Positions 22,930 to 27,547 of a stretch of DNA of 27,547 nt are shown here, in pieces. Origin of the DNA: an uncultured Oscillibacter sp. GTDB taxonomy: Bacteria > Bacillota > Clostridia > Oscillospirales > Oscillospiraceae. Both the position numbers and the translations under genes were made by a program. Numbering within the stretch: position 1 is the first letter of the stretch; every line of letters begins with the position of its first letter. A model generated the notes under the pieces. That model saw nothing but the letters and a program-made list of their open reading frames with translations, was not told the origin of the DNA and did not search any database. Location of the stretch: contig NZ_UQXD01000035.1 in the NCBI RefSeq assembly GCF_900544955.1, positions 1 to 27,547 on the forward strand. The letters are read 5' to 3'.

Positions 22930-23799
22930 ATGGCATTGGAAGAAGAGTACAACCTGCTCAATAAGCGCATTCACTTGCAGGAGGTGGCCTCCGCGTCCCT
23001 GGACTTTCTGGGGTATGTGGAGTTCGGCCCGGGGGAGCGGGGGCTGACCCACCGCTACACCAGCTGGTGCTACAACTATCTGGAGGGCAACCAGGGCCGC
23101 TACTGGTTCGGGGACCGGGAGATCGTGGTGGAGCCGGGCAGCGGGCTGCTGATCCCGCCCTTCATGCGCCATCATCTGCTCAACCCGGGGCCGGAGCCCA
23201 TGCAGCTGATCTACATGGGGTTCAGCTTCAACAGCGGCAACACCGCCGGCGGCGAGGACATTGCCCGGATCAACGAGACGCTGGGGGAGTCCTGCTACAC
23301 CAAGTCCTTTCACGAGAAGTTTCACGGCCTGTTCCGCCAGATCCGGACCGGCGGCATCGGCGGCGGCCGGGAGCTGCTGCTGGGGAACCGGGCCATGATT
23401 CTGGAAAACCTGCTGAAGCTCTACGACTTCAGCCACAGCTGGGACCAGCGGGACGCCGGGGACGCCGACGCGTTTTTGCTCCAGGACATCAAGAACATCA
23501 TCACCCACAATTTCAGCCGGAACATCTCCCTCCAAGAGATCTCCAAGGCCCTCTATATCTCCCCCCGGAAGCTCACCAGCAAGTTCCTGGAGCTGACGGG
23601 GATGGGCTTCAAGGAGTACACCCAGATGCTGAAGATGGAGCAGGCCAGCCGGCTGCTGTACTCCTCCGGCAAGAGCGTCTCCGAGATCGCGGAGGAGCTG
23701 GGCTTTTGCGACATCCACTATTTTTCCAGGCGGTTCAAGCTGTACTACGGCTGTCCGCCCAACGCCCTCCGGGGCAAAAACCGAAGCGGGGAGGGATAG
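22930..23799 (+). CDS. AraC-family transcriptional regulator
   Basis: Regulator with an N-terminal cupin-like sensor and a C-terminal double helix-turn-helix. 289 aa from ATG 22930: GGGAGG (22917-22922) lies 7 nt upstream, whereas ATG 22924 abuts it. Sensor segments include YWFGDREIVVEPGSGLLIPPF and RHHLLNPGPEPMQLIYMGF. The DNA-binding domain spans about 184-285: NISLQEISKALYISPRKLTSKFLELTGMGFKEYT, then SVSEIAEELGFCDIHYFSRRFKLYYGCPP (printed here as separate segments joined by ordinary linker). It is placed after the glycyl radical operon and before the degenerate aldo/keto reductase. Control of the neighbouring radical-enzyme or TRAP 2 operons is an inference. Confidence 0.92.
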   Translation: MALEEEYNLLNKRIHLQEVASASLDFLGYVEFGPGERGLTHRYTSWCYNYLEGNQGRYWFGDREIVVEPGSGLLIPPFMRHHLLNPGPEPMQLIYMGFSFNSGNTAGGEDIARINETLGESCYTKSFHEKFHGLFRQIRTGGIGGGRELLLGNRAMILENLLKLYDFSHSWDQRDAGDADAFLLQDIKNIITHNFSRNISLQEISKALYISPRKLTSKFLELTGMGFKEYTQMLKMEQASRLLYSSGKSVSEIAEELGFCDIHYFSRRFKLYYGCPPNALRGKNRSGEG

Positions 23800-23802
23800 G
23801 CC

Positions 23803-24663
23803 GTGACGGAGCTAAAAGACCTGTGCCCCATCGGCATCGGCACCTACCGCACCGACCGGGCGGACCGGCCCGCCGCGCTGGCGGGACTGCGGTACGCGGT
23901 GGACCGGGGGCAGAATATGCTCTCCACCGGCTTTTCCTACGGGGCGGGCGCCGTGGTGGAGCTGGTGGGGGAGCTGCTGGCCCAGGTGCCCCGGGAGGCG
24001 CTGTTCCTCTGCGTCTATGTGGAGCCGGACATCCGGCGGGCGGCGGACGTGGACCGGCAGTTGGAGGGCTATCTCCGGGCCTTCGGCACCGACTATGTGG
24101 ACTGCCTGCAAATTCACAGCCCCTATGAGACCCCGGTGCCGCTGGAGGCGGTCTATGAGCGGATCTTTGCCCGGCGGGACCGGGGAGAGGTCCGGTATGT
24201 CGGGGCCGGCAACCTCTCCCCCGCGGCCTGGGGGGCGCTGGCGGGGCAGGTGGCGCTGTTCGAGGGGCTGTACAACTTCGAGTGCCGGCAGTACGAGGCC
24301 GCCGGCGTCCTGGCGGACTGCCGCCGCCGGGGCGTGCGCTTCGTCTGCTACCAGCCCCTGCGGCGGAACCGGACCGCCGGGCAAAACTACCCGCTGCTGC
24401 GGGCGCTGGCAGAGAAGTACGGATGCAGCCAGAACCAGGTGATTTTGAACTGGCTGGTCCGGTGGAAGGGCCTTCAGACCATTGTGAAGGCCCTGACTCC
24501 CACCAACATCGACGAGAATCTGGCGGCGCTGGACCTGCGCCTGGAGGCGGCGGACTGCCGCCGGATGGACGCGTTCCGCTGTCCCGCCTGCGAGGCCCTT
24601 CCGGTGGACTGGGACCACAGCGGCACCGGCGTGCCCATCCACCTGCTGGCAAACCAGTTTTGA
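23803..24663 (+). CDS. Aldo/keto-reductase-fold protein lacking tetrad residues
   Basis: TIM-barrel AKR homologue of 286 aa, translated from GTG 23803, 3 bp after the araC stop, with GGGGAGGGA just upstream; the pair is probably cotranscribed. Aligned with the intact AKR at 6058, the catalytic Asp is Ser (S41 in MLSTGFSYGAG), the Tyr is kept (Y46), the catalytic Lys is Tyr (Y72 in FLCVYVEP) and the His is kept (H105 in LQIHSPYE). Other parts of the fold are normal: DYVDCLQIH, VRYVGAGNLSP, NQVILNWLVRW, LQTIVKALTPTN. With Asp and Lys lost, normal hydride reduction is doubtful. It may be a non-redox enzyme, a lyase or a ligand/cofactor-binding partner of the regulator. Confidence 0.85.
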   Translation: MTELKDLCPIGIGTYRTDRADRPAALAGLRYAVDRGQNMLSTGFSYGAGAVVELVGELLAQVPREALFLCVYVEPDIRRAADVDRQLEGYLRAFGTDYVDCLQIHSPYETPVPLEAVYERIFARRDRGEVRYVGAGNLSPAAWGALAGQVALFEGLYNFECRQYEAAGVLADCRRRGVRFVCYQPLRRNRTAGQNYPLLRALAEKYGCSQNQVILNWLVRWKGLQTIVKALTPTNIDENLAALDLRLEAADCRRMDAFRCPACEALPVDWDHSGTGVPIHLLANQF

Positions 24664-24826
24664 GAGGCCCGCCCCCGGCTTCCCCCGGCGGGGCATTGGA
24701 GGCCTCCGGCCCGGGGCGGCCATTTCAAGGGTGGTGCCCGGGGGACGGCAAGGGAGGGGACCGGCGCTCGGGGAATCCGCGCACGGCGCCTCCCCGGGTC
24801 TCCGGCAGACGCGGCAGATGCAGCGA
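24664..24826. other. Intergenic stretch between the AKR-like gene and the two-component genes
   Basis: I see no gene here. Open frames crossing it are low-quality shadows rich in Pro, Gly and Arg, without ribosome sites. It leads into the long hairpin at 24827-24874 and probably holds only the 3' trailer of the AKR-like gene. Confidence 0.5.
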
Positions 24827-24874
24827 ATACGCAGAGGGGCCGGCGCTTTTGAAGGCGCCGGCCCCTCTGCGTAT
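24827..24874. terminator. Long stem-loop between convergent transcription units
   Basis: A perfect 20-bp stem (24827-24846 with 24855-24874, beginning ATACGCAGAGG) encloses the 8-nt loop TTTTGAAG. No T-run follows on + and none on the outgoing minus side, though AAAAA flanks the right end. It lies between the AKR-like gene (+) and the histidine kinase gene (-) and probably ends both transcripts. Confidence 0.65.
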
Positions 24875-24901
24875 AAAAAGATGGATAGGAAAAGCGGGCG
24901 T

Positions 24902-26098
24902 TCACCGGCGGGGGAGCCGCAGGTGGAGGGCCACGGCGCCGTCTCCGCCCTCGGCCCGGAGGGTGCCGCGGTGCGCCTCGGCGATGCCTTTGGCGATGGC
25001 CAGCCCCAGGCCGTATCCCCGGGACTCCCCCCGGGATTTGTCCAGCCGGTAGAACCGCTCGAACATGCGCGCCAGATCCTCCCGGGAGATGGGGGCGCAG
25101 GGGTTCTCCACCGTCAGGCGGACCCAGCCCCGGTCCTCCGGAGCGAGGCGCAGGGAGATGGTGCTGCCGGGGAGGCTGTACTTGCAGGCGTTGTCCAGCA
25201 GGATGTCCGCCAGCGCCCGGAGCTGCTCCCCGTCCCCCAGGACGGACAACCCCTCGTCGATCCGGCAGTCCAACTGCTTTCCCGCGTCGAAGAGCACCGG
25301 CTCAAAGGAGGCGGCGCTACAGGTAATGAGGTAGGAGAGGTCCACCGCCTGGCGGACCGGGGGGCTTTTTTGCAGGTCGGCGCCGTCGCTCCGGGCCAGC
25401 ACCAGGAGCTGTTCCACCAGCTCCTTCATCCGCAGCAGCTCCGTCCGGGCGATGTCCAGCCGCCGCCGGATCTTCTCCGGTGGCGCGCCGGGGACGTCGA
25501 TCAGCATGTTCACGTTGGACAGCACCGCCGTCAGTGGGGTTCGCAGGTCGTGGGAGGCGTCCGCCACAAACCGGCGCTGCTGGTCCCAGGCCGCCTCCAC
25601 CGGCCGGACCATCCACCGGGCCAGCAGCACGCTGATGACGAAAAAGACCGCCAGAGTGCCCAGGCCGATCAGCAGGGAGTTGACGGCCTGGGCGCGGAGG
25701 GCGGTCTGCTCCATGTAGGTGTCCGCAAAGGCGTAGCGCGTTCCCGCCGGGCCCAGGTCCACGGAGAGGTAGCGCAGGCGGCCCTGGGTGGTGCCGCTGT
25801 CCTCCGGCAGGGCCTGGGCCTCCCGGGCCAGCTGGATGGCCTGAAAGTCGGTGAGGTGGAAAATCCGGTTTTGGACCACGCTGCCCGCCCCGTCGGGAGG
25901 CAGGTCCACCACCGCCAGGGGAATGCCGATCCGAACCAGGGGAACGCTGTCCGTGGCGGCCGCCCGGAGGGCCTCCCAGCTGGTGCGCTGGAAGTTGGAT
26001 CGGTTGAAGGCGTACAGCCCCAGCAGCATGGCCACCAGAAACAGGGTCATGATGGACATGAGGGTGGCGATGAATTTGATCCGCAGCTTTTGAATCAC
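24902..26098 (-). CDS. Sensor histidine kinase
   Basis: Membrane sensor kinase, 398 aa, from GTG at 26098. Its start overlaps the stop of the response regulator (GTGA), so the two are translationally coupled. Helix 1 is at about 9-30 and helix 2 at about 140-163, with a roughly 110-residue extracellular sensor between. No HAMP domain is evident after helix 2; the phosphoacceptor segment follows directly: H183 in FVADASHDLRTPLTAVLSN. The ATPase has the N box N303 in LLDNACKYS and the G-box pattern RGYGLGLAIAKGIAEAHRG. The longer upstream open frame is a shadow inside the regulator gene. The signal is unknown. Confidence 0.93.
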   Translation of the reverse strand: MIQKLRIKFIATLMSIMTLFLVAMLLGLYAFNRSNFQRTSWEALRAAATDSVPLVRIGIPLAVVDLPPDGAGSVVQNRIFHLTDFQAIQLAREAQALPEDSGTTQGRLRYLSVDLGPAGTRYAFADTYMEQTALRAQAVNSLLIGLGTLAVFFVISVLLARWMVRPVEAAWDQQRRFVADASHDLRTPLTAVLSNVNMLIDVPGAPPEKIRRRLDIARTELLRMKELVEQLLVLARSDGADLQKSPPVRQAVDLSYLITCSAASFEPVLFDAGKQLDCRIDEGLSVLGDGEQLRALADILLDNACKYSLPGSTISLRLAPEDRGWVRLTVENPCAPISREDLARMFERFYRLDKSRGESRGYGLGLAIAKGIAEAHRGTLRAEGGDGAVALHLRLPRR

Positions 26099-26772
26099 GG
26101 CGCCGTCACCTCCAGCCGGTAGCCCACCCGCCGCAGCACCGCGATGTTCACGGCGGAGTGGAGGATGGACAGTTTTTTCCGCAGAAAGGAGATGTAGGAC
26201 TCCACGTTGTTGTCCCCCACCTCGGAGGCGTAGCCCCAGACCTTCAAAAAGAGGGTCTCCCGGGGCAGGTACTGGGTGCTGTTGGAGATCAAAAGGCGCA
26301 GGATCTCCGTCTCCTTCTGGTTCAGCCGCAGGCACAGCTCTCCCTTCCGCAGTTCGCAGGCGGAGGGGATCAGCAGCAGATCCCCGAAGACCAGGGACTC
26401 CGGCACAATCTCGCTCTGCCGCCGCAGTACCGCCCCCAGGCAGGCCAGGAACTCGGCGTTTTCAAAGGGCTTGGTCAGATAGTAGTCTGCGCCTCCGTTC
26501 AGCCCCCGGACCCGGTCCTTCAGATCTCCCCGGGCGGTGAGCATCAGCACCGGCAGGCGGCTGTGCTCCTCCCGTAGCCGCTGCAGCAGGGTGAACCCGT
26601 CCAGCTTGGGCAGCATCACGTCCAGCACCATGGCGTCGTAGATGCCGCTGCGGGCGTTGTCCAGGCCGCTCTCCCCGTCGGCGGAGACATCCACCAGATA
26701 CCCCGCCTGGGCCAGGACGTCCGCCAGGGTCTCCGCCAGCAGCTGTTCGTCCTCCACCAGTAAAATCCGCAT
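26095..26772 (-). CDS. OmpR/PhoB-family response regulator
   Basis: Two-component response regulator of 225 aa. The start at 26772 is preceded by GAAGGGAG. Receiver domain: acidic pocket E7/D8/E9 in LLVEDEQ, phosphoacceptor D51 in MVLDVMLPKLDG, T79 in MLTARG and K101 in YLTKPF. The winged-helix DNA-binding domain (about 125-222) includes LNQKETEILRLLISN, VGDNNVESYISFLRKKL and the C-terminal RRVGYRLE wing. It is cotranscribed with the histidine kinase. A tandem direct repeat 50-70 bp upstream is a likely own-promoter binding site. Confidence 0.95.
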   Translation of the reverse strand: MRILLVEDEQLLAETLADVLAQAGYLVDVSADGESGLDNARSGIYDAMVLDVMLPKLDGFTLLQRLREEHSRLPVLMLTARGDLKDRVRGLNGGADYYLTKPFENAEFLACLGAVLRRQSEIVPESLVFGDLLLIPSACELRKGELCLRLNQKETEILRLLISNSTQYLPRETLFLKVWGYASEVGDNNVESYISFLRKKLSILHSAVNIAVLRRVGYRLEVTAP

Positions 26773-26820
26773 GGGCGCTTGCTCCCTTCCGTCGTACTCA
26801 TAAAAGGAGTTTACGGCGGC

Positions 26821-26840
26821 AAGCTGAAAGGAAGCTGAAA
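26821..26840 (-). promoter_or_regulatory. Direct repeat, candidate response-regulator box
   Basis: On the minus strand TTTCAGCTT occurs twice with 11-bp start-to-start spacing (plus positions 26832-26840 and 26821-26829). Tandem half-sites at 11 bp are the usual binding geometry of OmpR/PhoB-type regulators. It lies about 50-70 bp upstream of the response-regulator start, where it could activate autogenously. The -10 box is unclear (TTATGA near 26800). Confidence 0.6.
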
Positions 26841-26882
26841 AAGCCCCGGTCCAAGGGAGCGGATGCTCGGATGGACCGGGGC
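26838..26882 (-). terminator. Rho-independent terminator of the tail-fibre-like gene
   Basis: On the minus strand GCCCCGGTCCA pairs with TGGACCGGGGC (plus positions 26872-26882 and 26843-26853) and is followed by TTTTT (26838-26842). Inside the loop GAGC/GCTC can pair again. It begins 7 bp beyond the stop of the gene at 26889. Its T-run overlaps one copy of the TTTCAGCTT repeat. Confidence 0.85.
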
Positions 26883-26888
26883 GCCGGA

Positions 26889-27547
26889 TCACAGGCGGAT
26901 GCCGTAGATGGTGAATTTTCCGCCTGCGGCGATGGGGGTGCCGTCGTTGGTGTAGAAATTGACCGTCCGCAGCCCGGCGGGGGTCAGGAAGGAGGTGGAG
27001 ACGGCCTTGGCCATCACCGTCGTCAATCCGACGTTTCTGGCGTAGCCGTCCAGATGGGTCCGGCAGGCCACGGAGCCGCCGTAGGCGTACAGGCGGCACA
27101 CGGTATAGGCGCCGCTGTTGAAGGGATAGGTCATGGAGATGTAGTCCGTCATGCCGTCGCCCACATAGACCCGCTCGGAGAGGCCGTTGATCCGGAGGTA
27201 GATGTAGTTGCTGGAGGCGTTGAGCCGGGGCACGATGATCAGCTCCCAGTAGCTGCCCAGGGCGATGCCCCCCAGGTCCAGATCCACCTGGGCCGCGGCG
27301 GCGGAGGTGGTGATCTCCCGGAGCTTCACCAGGGGGACCGCGGCGGCGGCCGCCGCATCCGCCGCCGCAAAGTCCCGGCGGATGGCGGCGTCCTGGTCCG
27401 TCCGGGCGGTCCGCTCCGCCGTCACGGCGGCGGAGGCCTCGCTCTTGGCCCCCGCCACGGCGGAGGAGAGCTCCTGGCGGATGGCGGCGTCCTGCCCCTC
27501 CCGGGCGCTCTGCTCCGACGCCACGGCCCCCAGGGCCGCCTGCCGGG
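26889..27547 (-). CDS. Alanine-rich repeat protein, tail-fibre/adhesin-like (5' part outside the window)
   Basis: The frame is open to the window edge, so at least 219 residues of the C-terminal part are present, ending at TGA 26889. A GTG at 27524 exists but lacks evidence as a start. The N-terminal portion carries two near-repeats of 33 residues, SAREGQDAAIRQEL and TARTDQDAAIRRDF, predicted helical coiled coil, then an Ala-rich linker. From about 70 residues on it switches to a beta-rich, Tyr/Gly-rich domain (SYWELIIVPRLN, YIYLRINGLSERVYVGDG, RTVNFYTNDG). This fibre-plus-C-terminal-domain plan resembles phage tail fibres or surface appendage proteins. The family is not recognised with certainty. 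Confidence 0.72.
   Translation of the reverse strand, partial: RQAALGAVASEQSAREGQDAAIRQELSSAVAGAKSEASAAVTAERTARTDQDAAIRRDFAAADAAAAAAVPLVKLREITTSAAAAQVDLDLGGIALGSYWELIIVPRLNASSNYIYLRINGLSERVYVGDGMTDYISMTYPFNSGAYTVCRLYAYGGSVACRTHLDGYARNVGLTTVMAKAVSTSFLTPAGLRTVNFYTNDGTPIAAGGKFTIYGIRL
27379..27494. repeat. 99-bp tandem coding repeat in the fibre-like gene
   Basis: The 17-mer CGGATGGCGGCGTCCTG occurs at 27379-27395 and 27478-27494, exactly 99 bp apart, and the sequence after each copy remains similar. It corresponds to the 33-residue coiled-coil unit of the protein. More copies probably lie beyond the right edge. Confidence 0.75.

Noticed and set aside
24282..26122. Plus-strand open frames opposite the histidine kinase and regulator
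   Set aside because: They are antisense shadows of genes with complete kinase and receiver motifs.
1..27547. CRISPR arrays, insertion sequences, tRNA or rRNA genes
   Set aside because: No regularly spaced short repeats, transposase genes with terminal repeats, or cloverleaf/rRNA-like sequences were recognised by eye; the only regular repeat is the 99-bp coding repeat near the right edge.

Overview
The window is GC-rich DNA with strong AGGAGG-type ribosome binding sites, frequent ATGA/GTGA gene overlaps and strictly anaerobic enzymes (two glycyl radical enzymes and their radical-SAM activase). This fits a high-GC gut Clostridia, probably Oscillospiraceae (Flavonifractor/Lawsonibacter-like). 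The placement is an inference from gene content and composition; no rRNA or tRNA gene is present to confirm it.

Layout, left to right. (1) 3-62: the last codons of an unidentified gene. (2) 354-4516, +: TRAP transporter operon 1, with two tandem paralogous DctP-type binding lipoproteins, then DctQ and DctM, ending at a strong terminator. (3) 4622-5776, -: a MalY/PatB-type PLP C-S lyase. (4) 6058-7011, +: an aldo/keto reductase with an intact catalytic tetrad. (5) 7064-7939, -: a fumarylacetoacetate hydrolase (FAH)-family enzyme. (6) 8296-13396, +: a tightly packed operon of LacI-family regulator, shikimate/quinate dehydrogenase-like enzyme, SDR, fumarate-reductase-like flavoprotein and cupin. 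(7) 13708-16705, +: TRAP operon 2 (DctP, DctQ, DctM). (8) 16934-22759, +: glycyl radical enzyme 1, a two-ferredoxin-cluster activase, and glycyl radical enzyme 2. (9) 22930-24663, +: an AraC-type regulator and an aldo/keto-reductase-fold protein that has lost catalytic residues. (10) 24902-26772, -: an OmpR-type two-component system. (11) 26889-27547, -: the C-terminal part of a repetitive, alanine-rich, tail-fibre-like protein that runs off the window.

Reading the genes together, 2-9 look like one catabolic island for a carboxylated, hydroxylated and probably cyclic substrate. Two TRAP systems would import carboxylates. The AroE-like enzyme keeps the shikimate-contacting residues and would interconvert ring hydroxyl and keto groups. 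The SDR and the flavoprotein add further alcohol/ketone and C=C redox steps. The two glycyl radical enzymes, activated by one shared activase, could perform radical dehydration or C-C/C-X cleavage, and the FAH-family and cupin proteins could process keto-acid products. I do not recognise this exact combination as a described pathway. Hydroaromatic acids (quinate/shikimate type) are the best guess from sequence alone, but this is inference.

Regulatory signals are unusually readable. A perfect LacI-type palindrome and a degenerate partner lie 63 bp apart at the lacI promoter. A 12-bp-arm inverted repeat overlaps the TRAP 2 promoter, and an inverted repeat overlaps the araC promoter. An 11-bp-period direct repeat lies upstream of the response regulator. 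Strong hairpins without U-tracts follow all three DctP genes and probably set the ratio of binding protein to membrane subunits.
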